A stretch of DNA of 64,000 nucleotides from Castellaniella sp. MT123 (GCF_039614765.1 NZ_CP154879.1:2108001-2172000); one strand, 5' to 3'. Counted from the first letter of the stretch, positions 43,720 through 52,257 are shown. A program made the numbers and translations. The notes: generated from the sequence alone by a model not told the origin.

Positions 43720-44166
43720 TTATCGCAACGAGCGAATATTCTGAGGCCGGACTTGGCCGCAGCGAACCTGCTTTTTCATAGTTCCCGTCTTTTCAAGCCG
43801 ATCGTGCCAGCTGAGCGCCTCGAAGAGAATATGCGGGGTATGCTGGCCGCGATTCGGCTGTTTACCATCGACCTCGGCCAGGGCGCCATCAAGCTCGGGC
43901 GCCGTGGAAGCACCCGTCCAGATGTCGATTTTGAACTCATGATTATCGGCATGCTGCCGACGAATTTACTCGGCTAACGCCAGTGGGATTTTCTTGGGAC
44001 AGCCGGCCCCCGCAAACCCGCTCATGCCGACATTCGCACCGGAATGAATATCCTTAATTGCCTCTTTAGCGCTCATCACGTGGTCATGCAACGCGCCAGC
44101 GCGCTCGCAGGGTGCCAAGCGAATCGGGGGTTTGTTATATTTTTCTTCCCGGAGACAAGCAATCAA
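43720..44166 (-). pseudogene. gutted CoA-transferase/acetyl-CoA hydrolase gene
   Basis: One minus-strand frame reads VMSAKEAIKDIHSGANVGMS, GFAGAGCPKKIPLALAE, then a TAA stop (43966-43968), then FKIDIWTGASTAPELDGALA and directly HILFEALSWHDRLEKTGTMK, ending at 43720-43722. The first part is the N terminus and the last part the C terminus of the same family as the gene at 7653-9161 (which ends EALSWHERYAATGSM). Roughly 380 codons between them are missing. A nonsense mutation and a large internal deletion make it non-functional. It lies just outside the capsule locus. Confidence 0.85.
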
Positions 44167-44311
44167 TTTAATAACGAAATTATTCCTAGACTTTGATATT
44201 CATGGCAAGATTTTCGGGTAATTTATTCCACCAAGAAATATAAATATTTAAAATGTACATAATGCACATTATTATCTATAGAAACCGCATCAACGTCGCC
44301 CCAAGGCCGCC
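44167..44311. other. short AT-rich spacer
   Basis: About 145 bp of A/T-rich DNA between the CoA-transferase relic and the DUF2141 gene, with sequences such as ATATAAATATTTAAAATG. No gene, no clear repeat. Probably the other side of the low-GC patch that borders the capsule locus. Confidence 0.35.
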
Positions 44312-44776
44312 TTACTGCAGCTCGATGGCAATCGACGTGCCGTCTCTGGGCAATTCGAAGCGGGCTTCTTCGAAGCGCGCGGCGCGCATCGCGGGCTTGG
44401 GGTTGTTGGAATACCCGTAGGGTTTCTTGGGTCGGCCCAACAGGCTGGTTTCAAGCGTGCCGCTGTCGTCGACGCCATGGTAGAGGGCAACGGCATACCG
44501 GCCCTCGGGCAGATCCTGGATCGTGGTGGCGCACAGGCCGCTGGCCTCGTCGACAGGCACGCGCACGCGGTGGAACGCCAAACGGTCGTCAAAGGGAAAT
44601 CCCGCCCCGGGTGCGGCGAACAGCGCGATGGCGATGTGGCCCCCCGCGCTGCGGGCGCCCATCACCTGGATGTGGAGGTCCGCCGCGTAGGCCGGCGAGA
44701 GCCAGGCAAGAGCCGTGACGAGCAGCATACATGCGAGGCCGTGGATCGGGGTGGCGAAAGAAGTACGAGGAGTCAT
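44312..44776 (-). CDS. DUF2141 secreted protein
   Basis: A 154-residue exported protein. The ATG at 44776 overlaps the TGA of the carotenoid oxygenase gene (ATGA). The signal peptide ends LSPAYA. The domain shows the DUF2141 pattern: IQVMGARSAGGHIAIALFAA, IQDLPEGRYAVALYHGVDD and GYSNNPKPAMRAARFEEARF. The family is found next to carotenoid-related genes in many bacteria, but its activity is unknown. It is coupled to the upstream gene, so both likely act in one pathway. Confidence 0.8.
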   Translation of the reverse strand: MTPRTSFATPIHGLACMLLVTALAWLSPAYAADLHIQVMGARSAGGHIAIALFAAPGAGFPFDDRLAFHRVRVPVDEASGLCATTIQDLPEGRYAVALYHGVDDSGTLETSLLGRPKKPYGYSNNPKPAMRAARFEEARFELPRDGTSIAIELQ

Positions 44777-46200
44777 GCCGATTGCCAGTATCCGTGAAAG
44801 CTCAGCGGCGTGGGGTGCTCCAGCCAGATGCGCGCCACCGGTCCGTCGGCCAGCGCGTCGCTGGCAAAGACGCCCAGGAAGGACGTTCCGCTGTCGCCAT
44901 CCAGGCCCAGGGAAAGCAGCCATCCGCGCTCGTCCCGCGCTGCCGGATCGGCGACGAATATCGGCTCGCCCAGATGGGTCCGGGGCCCCAGATCGATGAC
45001 TTCGGCGCGGCCGCCGGCCATGTCGACGCGCGCCAGGCCGCTGTGGAATACCGACGGCCCGGGCGCGGTGGTGACGTAGGCATATCGGTGAGCGCGTGTG
45101 GCGGCGCACGGGTCGACGATGGGAAATTCGCAATTGCGCTCGCAGAGGATGTCCTCGGTGATCCGCCGACGCACCGGATCAATCACGTAGCGGCGCAGCA
45201 GGCCGGGATGGCGAGCCTCGCCTATGGCACCCGTCATGATTTGCCGAAATGCCGCCTGTTCGCCGATGAAATGGTCGGGCGCGTCGTAGCCGACGAAATC
45301 CGCCACGATCGCCCCGCCCTGCTCGTAGGCGTTCAGGCTGTGCCACATGAAGCTGGCGGGCGCCTCGAGGATGCTGACGGGGGCCTGCCCCGACCGGTCA
45401 ATCACCAGCAGCAGGTTGCCGCGGGATGCATCCCAGTGGAGGCTTTCCGTGAAGCTGCGCAGGCCCGCGAGGTAACCCGGCAGGGACAACTCGATCGGAT
45501 GCAGCAGGATCAGGACGTGGTGTTCAGTCAGGAACCAGTCGTGGATGTAGGAAGCGCGCGGCGAGACGATACGCTGGTGGCGTCTCAGTGTGCCGTCGGC
45601 CGCGTGTTCCACCAGATGGATGTGGTTGCGCAGGCCGTGCTGGAAGGCGATCAGCACCCAGTCGCCGGTATTCGGGTCAGTCTTGGTGTGAGCCTTGTAG
45701 TCCAGGGACACCCCGGCGGGCCCGAGCGCCTGTTCGCCGAGCGTCTGGAGCGTGCGCGGATCAAGCCCGTAGGGCTGGCCGACCTCGTCGAAGGCGTATA
45801 GGCGGTCGTTCTTGAGCAGCACGGTGACGCCCGCCTGCGAGCGGATGCGATTGCCCGCGTTGCGCCAGGGGCCGCCGGGTGCGCGCGTAGTCCAGGTCGG
45901 CCGGGTATAGTGGCCCACCTGTTGTTCCTCGAGGAATTTCGCGGTGCGCACGTAGCGGTTGCGATAACGCACACCATCCCCGTCGAAATCGAAGGCCTGG
46001 ATCATGCCATCGCCATCAAGCAGGTGCCGCTTGCGCATGCCGCCCCGGTCAAAGCGCCCCGGACCGTTGCGGTAGAGTGTGCCGCGCAGGGCGGCAGGCA
46101 ACCGGCCTGCCACGCGCGGACGATAATCATGCTCGATTTCGAGGGTGGCGGCCAGGCCCGAAAGCCATGGCTGTCCAGAAGGCGGGGCGGCTTGCGTCAT
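44773..46200 (-). CDS. carotenoid oxygenase (RPE65 family)
   Basis: A 475-residue non-haem iron dioxygenase starting at ATG 46200. The four iron-ligand histidines fit LDYKAHTKTDP, YIHDWFLTEHHV, FMWHSLNAYEQGG and the C-terminal PLSFHGYWQ. RGTLYRNGPGRFDRGG and DGDGMIQAFDFDGDGVRYRN are the N-terminal signatures. Family members cleave carotenoids, stilbenes or lignostilbenes at a double bond. No carotenoid biosynthesis genes are near, so a phenylpropanoid substrate is as likely. It forms a two-gene unit with the DUF2141 gene. Confidence 0.88.
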   Translation of the reverse strand: MTQAAPPSGQPWLSGLAATLEIEHDYRPRVAGRLPAALRGTLYRNGPGRFDRGGMRKRHLLDGDGMIQAFDFDGDGVRYRNRYVRTAKFLEEQQVGHYTRPTWTTRAPGGPWRNAGNRIRSQAGVTVLLKNDRLYAFDEVGQPYGLDPRTLQTLGEQALGPAGVSLDYKAHTKTDPNTGDWVLIAFQHGLRNHIHLVEHAADGTLRRHQRIVSPRASYIHDWFLTEHHVLILLHPIELSLPGYLAGLRSFTESLHWDASRGNLLLVIDRSGQAPVSILEAPASFMWHSLNAYEQGGAIVADFVGYDAPDHFIGEQAAFRQIMTGAIGEARHPGLLRRYVIDPVRRRITEDILCERNCEFPIVDPCAATRAHRYAYVTTAPGPSVFHSGLARVDMAGGRAEVIDLGPRTHLGEPIFVADPAARDERGWLLSLGLDGDSGTSFLGVFASDALADGPVARIWLEHPTPLSFHGYWQSA

Positions 46201-46286
46201 CCGGGCTCCGGATAGGGGGCGGTCGCTGCATTGTCCTGTAGCCCCGGCGGAAAGTAAACCAAGGCGGGGCACCCGGCCAGCGCGCC

Positions 46287-46297
46287 GCTGTCAGAAC
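46287..46297. repeat. left copy of the 11-bp direct repeat flanking the element block
   Basis: GCTGTCAGAAC directly before the first TGTCGAACG end; the same 11 bases follow directly after the last TTCGACA end at 52568-52578. This suggests that everything between came in at a single original target site. Confidence 0.7.
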
Positions 46298-46582
46298 TGT
46301 CGAACGCCACTGAGTTCTGAACTATCACTCTTTGGACATCAACACGTTACGAGAAATCCACTATTGAGTATTGAACAACCTGGTCGTTGAGTTCTGAACT
46401 TCCAGTACTATCCACCGTTTAGTTTTGAACTTCCCGGATTAATCCACATGAACGGCTGCTATCGGCAACCCATGGCTGCCGTTCGACGGGTATTTGTCAT
46501 GCGTCTGCTTTGGGGTGCAGACGCACGTGGTCGCTCAGGTTACAAGGCGCTCGTGGCAAGCACAAATTACCGCCGTCGTTTC

Positions 46583-47230
46583 TTAGTTCTTCCTTAGCAC
46601 GATGTGGGTTGCGGATTCGGTTGGCACGTGCTCGATGCAACGAAATCCTAGGCTTGGCAGGTCAAGTCCTGCGAACAAAGATTCACCCGATCCGAGCAAT
46701 ACCGGGGATATCGCCAGGTGCATCTCGTCGATCAAGCCAGCGCGCAAATACTCGCGAATAGTCGCCACGCCACCCCCTAGACGCACATCCCTGCCGTTTG
46801 CTTCTCGGCGGGCTTGAGCGTAAGCGGACTCAATGCCGTCGGTGACAAAATAAAAGGTAGTGCCACCTTTCATCTCCAGCGGCGCGCGGGGATGATGGGT
46901 TAACACGAACACGGGGACATGATACGGAGGCTCCTCTCCCCACCAGCCTTTCCACTCGTCGTCCAACCATGGTCCACGGATTGGGCCGAACATGTTCCGG
47001 CCCAGAATCCAGGCGCCGACGTTCACAAAGCCGCGGGCAGCAAAATCTTCGTCTGGACCAGCTACGCCTTTGCTTTCGTCTCCCATCATGCGTTGGAACG
47101 TGCGAGTGCCGAAGAACCATTGATGCAGCGTCTGCGCGCGCTCACCCATTGGATTTTCCAGGCTCTGGTTCATGCCTGCTCCAAAGCCATCGAGCGATAT
47201 GGTGAAGCCTTTTACCTTTAGTTCGGACAT
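46583..47230 (-). CDS. RibD C-terminal/DHFR-like reductase (cargo)
   Basis: A 215-residue protein from ATG 47230 behind AAGGAG. It has the RibD-C/dihydrofolate-reductase-like fold: VKGFTISLDGFGAGMNQSLE, the central GRNMFGP segment, RLGGGVATIREYLRAGLIDE (cofactor loop and helix) and AISPVLLGSGESLF. Such YyaP/YwjB-like proteins are presumed NAD(P)H reductases of unknown substrate; it is not a standard trimethoprim-resistance DHFR. It sits within element 1, in tandem with a related gene 233 bp upstream on the same strand. Confidence 0.82.
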   Translation of the reverse strand: MSELKVKGFTISLDGFGAGMNQSLENPMGERAQTLHQWFFGTRTFQRMMGDESKGVAGPDEDFAARGFVNVGAWILGRNMFGPIRGPWLDDEWKGWWGEEPPYHVPVFVLTHHPRAPLEMKGGTTFYFVTDGIESAYAQARREANGRDVRLGGGVATIREYLRAGLIDEMHLAISPVLLGSGESLFAGLDLPSLGFRCIEHVPTESATHIVLRKN

Positions 47231-47463
47231 CACATCTCCTTGTAGCCTGCGTCCAGATTCCTACTGGTCGCAGGCAGACTCCCTGTTTTGGCGCGAACCG
47301 GCGAACCCCGCTGTAAGACTCTCAATGCAAGGTAACCCGGGGCGATTCGGTCCCTGTAATGACCCAGTACTTCCTGCTCAGTTTATGCGGCTAAGGCAAA
47401 TGCCCGGCTCACGGAAATGAAGATGGAGTGCGGATAGAGTCGAGGAATTCGTGGGGAACCGCC

Positions 47464-48132
47464 TCAGTCCGCCCCGCGTACCAGTTTCGCGCGCCTTTCC
47501 ACTTCCTTCGCGCTCGGCTTGGTCTGCGCAAACGATCCGAGCGGGACGTCGCCGGCTGGCACATAGGTGCTCATCACAACGCCGGTAGTCGAGGTTTGCG
47601 AAGCGACAAGGCGCAGCGCAGCGGGCTTCGCGCCAGCTTCGAACAGCCGCTTACCGCACCCGAGCACGACGGGGAAGGTCCACACGTTGTACTCGTCGAT
47701 CAGCGATGCGCCCTGCAACGTCTGGATCAGGTTGCCGCTGCCGATGATCTGCAGGTCTTGTCCTGGCTCTGCCTTGAGCGCCGCGACCGCCGAGATAACG
47801 TCGCCGCGCAGGAGCGTTGCGTTGTTCCAATACAGCTTCTCCAGCGTGCGCGAGGCGACGTACTTCCTGGTCGCATTGAAGGTCCGCGCAATCGGGTCGT
47901 CGACTGGCTGGTACGGCCAGTGCGCCTCGAAGATCTCATAGGTCCTGCGACCGAGTACGAGCTCACGGTCCTTAGCGTCGAAGCCGTTCATGGAGCGGCC
48001 CATGATCTCGTCCCAATAGCTGAACGTCCAGCCGCCGAAGACGAAACTGCCGGAGGGGTCTTCCTCTGGACCGCCCGGCGCCTGCATAACGCCGTCGAGC
48101 GAGACGAAGGTGGATGCGATGAGCTTTCTCAT
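47464..48132 (-). CDS. RibD C-terminal/DHFR-like reductase (cargo)
   Basis: A 222-residue RibD-C family protein from ATG 48132 (GGAG upstream). Landmarks: MRKLIASTFVSLDGVMQAPG, ELVLGRRTYEIFEAHWPYQP, IIGSGNLIQTLQGASLIDEY and FPVVLGCGKRLFEAG. It is only distantly similar to the second reductase of element 1, so the pair is not a fresh duplication. Substrate unknown. The 3' gap (47231-47463) contains a small hairpin (CCTGCG/CGCAGG) and no gene. Confidence 0.82.
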   Translation of the reverse strand: MRKLIASTFVSLDGVMQAPGGPEEDPSGSFVFGGWTFSYWDEIMGRSMNGFDAKDRELVLGRRTYEIFEAHWPYQPVDDPIARTFNATRKYVASRTLEKLYWNNATLLRGDVISAVAALKAEPGQDLQIIGSGNLIQTLQGASLIDEYNVWTFPVVLGCGKRLFEAGAKPAALRLVASQTSTTGVVMSTYVPAGDVPLGSFAQTKPSAKEVERRAKLVRGAD

Positions 48133-48438
48133 GGGGCGACTCCGTGGGTTGAGAGGATCGAGCACCCCACAATTCTACGCACTTGCTTCTGCCCCAGCGC
48201 GGTGCCCGAACTCCGCAAAACGGCCGTCGTTGGCTTGAGAATGCCAGTTGGGCGGATGTCCGATTCTGGCCGAAACCAGCCAGCATGGCTTGTCTGCCCC
48301 GAAAAGGGCATTCAAGCCCAGAAAACCACCAAAACAAGGTTTTCTTGAAGCCTACCTCAGTCCCATTTTTGACTGACAGCCCGCATCAGCACTTGCTTTA
48401 GGTGCTTTTCGGAGTTCCAAACTCAGTGTCGTTCGACA

Positions 48439-48445
48439 CGACAGC
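48439..48445. repeat. junction between elements 1 and 2, with the target duplication ACAGC
   Basis: The 7 bases CGACAGC separate the right end of element 1 from the left end of element 2. The last five, ACAGC, are repeated directly after the right end of element 2 (52258-52262), so they form a 5-bp target site duplication for element 2. Confidence 0.75.
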
Positions 48446-48675
48446 TGTCGAAGTTCATTCATCTCTGAATAGTCCTAACAATAAAATCAATGGCTTACGG
48501 AAATCAGACCATCCACCTCTGAACTGCCGTGTCACTCAAGTCTGAATTTTGCGGGGGAAATTTCATTCAACTCTGAATTTTGTGAGCCGGCCCCTCCCCC
48601 CTTCATGGCCGTCCAGAAGCACCGCTGGCCCCGGAGAACAGCCGGAGGCGCGGCACCTTCACGGCCCTGGAGCCG
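48446..48675 (+). repeat. 230-bp left-end repeat, copy 1
   Basis: Bases 48446-48675 and 52266-52494 are nearly the same, differing at scattered positions (for example CTTACGG/CTTACAG and ACTGCCGTGTCACT/ACTGCTGTGTTACT). They are the left ends of elements 2 and 3. The inner half (CCGGAGGCGCGGCACCTTCA region) is GC-rich and non-coding. Confidence 0.9.
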
Positions 48676-48770
48676 TTGTCGATCACCACTGGACGCTGAG
48701 CCGATCAACATTGAATTAAACGGTGGGCGCAGGCTAACTGAGGGTTGTTCGCTCGAACGAGCGTTTAAAT

Positions 48771-49424
48771 TTACTGCGACAGCCGCGCCGCCGCATCTTG
48801 ATATTTTTTCCAGGGAACGCCGGTAGCCTCGCCAACTAACATCGCATAAGCCTGTCCCGCAGGTGCTCCTGAGAGCAATTCAGGTAGAGTATCCGCATCT
48901 ACTTCTAAGGTTCGATTTGCCCACGTGGTCATTGCCTCAGGATATCTCGTTCCATACAGAACGCTTTCATTCAGTACTTCCCGGGCGATACGCTTTAACT
49001 CGGCGAATGCCTGCCTTGCCCCAACAAGACTCTCCTTCTGCTTCGCTGATACGACACGATCCCAGTCGAATCGCTCAGCAACTTCCGGCGGCATTTTTTG
49101 GACGGCTTGCTGATAGTTCCTGTAATTCTTCAGTACTGTCGCGGAAGGTAACAACTCAAGTACGTACTTGTCGAGGATCACAGTGGAATGACGAGCAGCT
49201 GCGACCGCTGCTTCGGCATCGAGTCGAGCTATCTGGGACTTTTGGGAAGAACTCGTCGAATCCATTGCAGCCAAGAATGCAAGAACTACAAGCACCGCTT
49301 GGCCGACATGATGTAGGCTGACTGCAAGAACAGTGGATAAATCATTTGGTGAAATTTTCTGCTCTTTGTACAGTGAGAGCATAACCACGAGAATTGACAT
49401 AGCAGCGACAAGGTATGGAAGCAT
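48771..49424 (-). CDS. membrane protein of unknown function (cargo)
   Basis: A 217-residue protein. The first residues are hydrophobic (MLPYLVAAMSILVVMLSLY), a second hydrophobic segment covers about 38-54 (VGQAVLVVLAFLAAM), and the remaining 160 residues are a hydrophilic, mostly helical domain ending ARLSQ. I do not recognise the family. In element 2 it is divergent from the two defence-like genes. A membrane-anchored effector is one possibility, but nothing in the sequence proves it. Its base composition is lower in GC than the flanking chromosome. Confidence 0.6.
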   Translation of the reverse strand: MLPYLVAAMSILVVMLSLYKEQKISPNDLSTVLAVSLHHVGQAVLVVLAFLAAMDSTSSSQKSQIARLDAEAAVAAARHSTVILDKYVLELLPSATVLKNYRNYQQAVQKMPPEVAERFDWDRVVSAKQKESLVGARQAFAELKRIAREVLNESVLYGTRYPEAMTTWANRTLEVDADTLPELLSGAPAGQAYAMLVGEATGVPWKKYQDAAARLSQ

Positions 49425-49975
49425 TCGATGAAGTCCGACGTGTTATAGGGTGATACTCATGTGCTTAGAAGGAGTGATGGCCGCGCGTTCAACCCTATGG
49501 ATTCACGGGCTGTAGAATCAATCATTTGACCAAACTGACACACCGCAAAGCAGTCATTTGTCTACGACTGCTTCTAGCCGAAATCTGACGTTTGGCGGGG
49601 CACCGCTAGCCATCGGCGGTGCGCGGTACAGCTTCCCTTAGGAAAATTCCAAGTTAAACGAAATTCCCCATGGGGAAACCCAAGTTAGACATGAAAAGGC
49701 AGTACCAATCTTGATGACAAAAATCTGCTAAATCATTGATAACTCTGGGGAGCTAATTCCAGCCCGCTTGAACTTCGACAGTTACGGCATGGGCTACCTG
49801 CCTGGAAGCGTCCAGGGATAGCAGACAAGCTTAAACAACGTTTTGCGAAATGCAATAATAAACGGTACTCTCTGAGGGCGCATATGCAGCTCTTCGAGGA
49901 ACCAGGAAAAGGCCGCAAAAGCAGACTTTCTATCCCCCAGTGCCCACATCCAACCTATCCCAGATCGGAACAACA
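49425..49975. other. non-coding interval inside element 2
   Basis: About 550 bp without a convincing gene. It holds small hairpins: GCAGTC/GACTGC near 49551-49572 and GCACCGC/GCGGTGC near 49600-49622. A short repeated phrase (TTCCAAGTTAAAC and CCCAAGTTAGAC) occurs around 49650-49690. It must contain the divergent promoters of the cargo genes. Short open frames here lack ribosome sites and familiar sequence. Confidence 0.4.
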
Positions 49976-50899
49976 ATGCCTCAAACGCTATGCCCCTATG
50001 CGCAGGTGCCGCTTGAATCCGCTGAAACTAACGACGAACACATACTTCCAGTGGCCTTGGGAGCCCCAGCCAATTTTACGGTTCGTGCATTGACTGTCGA
50101 AAACGGCCGTATGAACGATTTGGTGGACGAGCCAACTGTCAACGATCCTCTGGTTCGATTTCTGGCTATGACGCAGGGAGTCATCTCCAGGTCGGGCAAC
50201 GTCAAAGCGTCAGTCGCCGGCACAGTGACGGGTAGCGGCGAGGGTATTAAAGCCGTATTTTCTACGGATGGCATCGATCTGAAATTCCAGCAGCCAGTGG
50301 ACACAGATAGTCAGGGCCGAGTAATTGGCGTGCGCGGCTTTGGTGATGTAGCTATGCAAATGGCCACCCAGATAGCAGCTAATTATGCAAAAAAAGGAAT
50401 CCCAGTCGAACTTGGCATGCCCATAAGTACGCAAGGACCCAAGCTGCACATGCAACTGGCCGGAAATATGGCAATGATCCGCCGTCAACTGTTCAAAATT
50501 GCCTATCTCACGACCGTTAGGATTTTCGGGGATGAGGCAATCACTGGCCCAAGTGGAACACAACTTCGCGCTGCAATGATGGCCGAAGACGATGCGGCTC
50601 TCGCTCTGGTCAAGATTCAAGGCGCCGCGTTTAGACCTTTGCCGCCTGCGTTCGTTGCCCATTCGACTAAAACCTCCGAGCACGCAATAACCTGCGCTCA
50701 TCTGAAGGGCCTCGGCATAGTCACCGCCATCGACTTGTTTGGTGTTTTCACGCTCTATGCGATCACGCCCGCTACTGGGATTTCTGCTGCAGAAGCCTTC
50801 GGGGAAGTCATCACCATCGATGCGTCCAGCTCGAAACTCACCAGCAAGCCATATTTAGAGGCAGTGGCAGACCTGGTCGGCGCCGCGTTTGGAAGCTAA
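49976..50899 (+). CDS. HNH-like nuclease-fold protein (cargo, probable defence gene)
   Basis: A 307-residue protein. The ATG at 49976, preceded by GGAACAAC, gives the N terminus MPQTLCPYAQVPLESAETND and then EHILPVALGAP. This resembles the HNH_5 group (CxxCg...s.EHiiPealGg), in which EHxxP carries the active His. The first Cys pair is reduced to a single Cys6, and no clear second Cys pair follows, so the zinc site may be degenerate. The block MNDLVDEPTVNDPLVRFLAM followed by GVISRSG also fits that family. The C-terminal 150 residues are unassigned. It is followed by a 19-bp perfect hairpin. Confidence 0.5.
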   Translation: MPQTLCPYAQVPLESAETNDEHILPVALGAPANFTVRALTVENGRMNDLVDEPTVNDPLVRFLAMTQGVISRSGNVKASVAGTVTGSGEGIKAVFSTDGIDLKFQQPVDTDSQGRVIGVRGFGDVAMQMATQIAANYAKKGIPVELGMPISTQGPKLHMQLAGNMAMIRRQLFKIAYLTTVRIFGDEAITGPSGTQLRAAMMAEDDAALALVKIQGAAFRPLPPAFVAHSTKTSEHAITCAHLKGLGIVTAIDLFGVFTLYAITPATGISAAEAFGEVITIDASSSKLTSKPYLEAVADLVGAAFGS

Positions 50900-50903
50900 G
50901 CGA

Positions 50904-50953
50904 AGGATAGGAGGCCTCTTGGATCGTCTACGAGCCAAGAGGCCTCCTATCCT
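50904..50953 (+). terminator. 19-bp perfect hairpin after the HNH-like gene
   Basis: The arms 50904-50922 (AGGATAGGAGGCCTCTTGG) and 50935-50953 are perfect complements with a 12-nt loop. No T-run follows on the plus strand, so classical intrinsic termination is uncertain. It starts 4 bp after the stop codon and could act as a terminator, an mRNA stabiliser, or a separate structured RNA. Confidence 0.55.
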
Positions 50954-51061
50954 CCCCACCGCGTGCCCAGCTCGTCGCATCGGTTAGCCAGCACGAGGGG
51001 CCAGCCTGTCCGGAACAATGATTAACTTAACTACCCAACCGCCTATACCGGCACGTAAACA

Positions 51062-51931
51062 ATGACGATGCAGCAGAGTTTCTCCCGACGACACGGCCTC
51101 GACGTTGCCGTGGGCGCGCTCCAGTATGACTACCTGCCTCCCGCCTTTCGGATGGAATTGATGCGGCAAATTCAGCATCTAGCCGTGAACGATGGGGAAG
51201 AGGGGGCTTTCGTGCGTGAGTATGTGATCTATCGCGAGATCACCACGCATGTGAACCAAGCTCCGGCGATCATGTGCTTCGACGTGGATCAGATCTACGA
51301 GTTCTATCGGCACGAGCACCTTCAAGATTTCTTGCTTACGGCCGCGTGGCACGAGGTGATAAGCATCGTCGAGATTCTGGTGCGTAGGCTCGGGCGAAAG
51401 GCGATCAACGCAATGTTCGAGGCGCATCGGCTCGGCTATGTGGTACCCGACTTGCATGCGGTGGAGGAGCCGTATGTTGAGATCTACTACGAGGGTGTCG
51501 CACCCACAGTGGAAGCGACAGTCGCGGCGCTGGCGCCACACGCCGATATCGCGAAGGCACTGAACAGTGCGCGCGCGGATTTGGTCGACCCGAGCAGCGT
51601 CAATGCTGCGCGCGCTGCGGCGAGTGCCATTAATGCGCTGGAGGCTTTCGTGAAGCGATGGTTCGTAGCAAACAATCGGAAAGAGCCGGCGACACTACAT
51701 GATGCGGTGAAAGAGCTGAAGGCCGGGCAACTGGCCGATGCGAATTTCATCAATGCGATGGAACAGTTTTACATCTGGCGCAACCGGACGTCTGGCGTCG
51801 GACATGGAGGCAGCACGCCCCCCACCGTTTCAGTCAGCGATGCGCTGTTGGTGCTTGACCAGGCGTGTTCGTTTATCAATTTCATGTTTCGTCTCGGGAA
51901 GCCGGCGCCGGCTTCCGCCAACAGGTCATGA
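51062..51931 (+). CDS. Abi/HEPN-like protein (cargo, probable abortive-infection gene)
   Basis: A 289-residue protein with two parts. The N-terminal half (1-100) resembles AbiJ-type N-terminal domains (LPPAFRMELMRQIQHLAVND region). The C-terminal half is helical and carries RNRTSGVGHGG near residue 245, an R-X4-6-H motif of HEPN ribonucleases inside the typical abortive-infection C-terminal context (short helix, then GHG). HEPN proteins cleave RNA and halt growth when phage is sensed. It lies 108 bp after the hairpin, same strand as the HNH-like gene, so the two may form one defence module. The family call is from motifs only. Confidence 0.55.
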   Translation: MTMQQSFSRRHGLDVAVGALQYDYLPPAFRMELMRQIQHLAVNDGEEGAFVREYVIYREITTHVNQAPAIMCFDVDQIYEFYRHEHLQDFLLTAAWHEVISIVEILVRRLGRKAINAMFEAHRLGYVVPDLHAVEEPYVEIYYEGVAPTVEATVAALAPHADIAKALNSARADLVDPSSVNAARAAASAINALEAFVKRWFVANNRKEPATLHDAVKELKAGQLADANFINAMEQFYIWRNRTSGVGHGGSTPPTVSVSDALLVLDQACSFINFMFRLGKPAPASANRS

Positions 51932-52068
51932 GCGCGCAGGCCGTTGACGGATAACCTGTCGCGCGCTGGATCTACATGCGGCACACATTCAATGCGCAGA
52001 TGAGTGCCGTCGCGAGGGGCCGCAAGCAAGCGACCGGAAATCCACCCGTACCCATGAAGGAGAAAAAC

Positions 52069-52143
52069 ATGGGTGTGGCACATCGGTGGGGCTCCCACGA
52101 ACAACGCGAAAACGCAACTATCAGGTTGAAACCCTGCATTTGA
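52069..52143 (+). CDS. possible 24-residue peptide with a strong ribosome site
   Basis: The frame MGVAHRWGSHEQRENATIRL-KPCI starts at ATG 52069, 6 bases after AAGGAG, one of the better ribosome sites in this element. An in-frame ATG at 52054 would add five residues. It has no known relatives and is too short to score, but its position between the HEPN-like gene and the element end is noted. Confidence 0.2.
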   Translation: MGVAHRWGSHEQRENATIRLKPCI

Positions 52144-52257
52144 CGTTAGCGCGTTACATCCCAGAATCAGCCTGCAAGCCGCACCATCCTTGAGTCTAGC
52201 TGTGAGGGGCAGTTCAGACTTGAGTGAAATAAATTCAAAGTTGAGTGAAATTCGACA

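Larger units (their letters stand above)
46298..48438. mobile_element. transposase-less element 1 (2141 bp) carrying two RibD-C/DHFR-like genes
   Basis: The left end TGTCGAACGCCACTGAGTT and the reverse complement of the right end, TGTCGAACGACACTGAGTT, match at all but one of their first 19 bases. Inside the left end the motif GTTgAGTTcTGAACT recurs four times (46310-46323, 46362-46377, 46385-46401, 46416-46432), as transposase-binding repeats do in IS21- or Tn7-type ends. The only genes inside are two reductase-like genes; no transposase or helper ATPase frame exists. There is no simple 5-bp target duplication; instead CGACA is doubled at the right end and an 11-bp repeat flanks the whole block. 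Confidence 0.7.
48446..52257. mobile_element. transposase-less element 2 (3812 bp) carrying defence-like genes
   Basis: The left end TGTCGAAGTTCATTCATC and the right end (reverse complement TGTCGAATTTCACTCAAC) form an imperfect inverted repeat. Motif copies of the type TTCACTCAAsTCTGAATTT occur at 48454-48470, 48514-48525, 48532-48550 and 48562-48581 on the left, and twice within 52211-52250 on the right. A 5-bp duplication (ACAGC) flanks it, matching IS21/Tn7/Tn402-type transposition. Cargo: a membrane protein, an HNH-like protein, a HEPN/Abi-like protein and a possible small peptide. No transposase is present, so mobility would need one supplied in trans. Confidence 0.78.

Noticed and set aside
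46310..46432. Possible CRISPR-like repeats
   Set aside because: The four GTTgAGTTcTGAACT copies are 15 bp, degenerate and irregularly spaced; they lie at an element end and fit transposase-binding repeats instead.
46298..48438. Integron cassette array
   Set aside because: The reductase genes have no attC-like sites and no integrase; the boundaries are TGTCGAA inverted ends.
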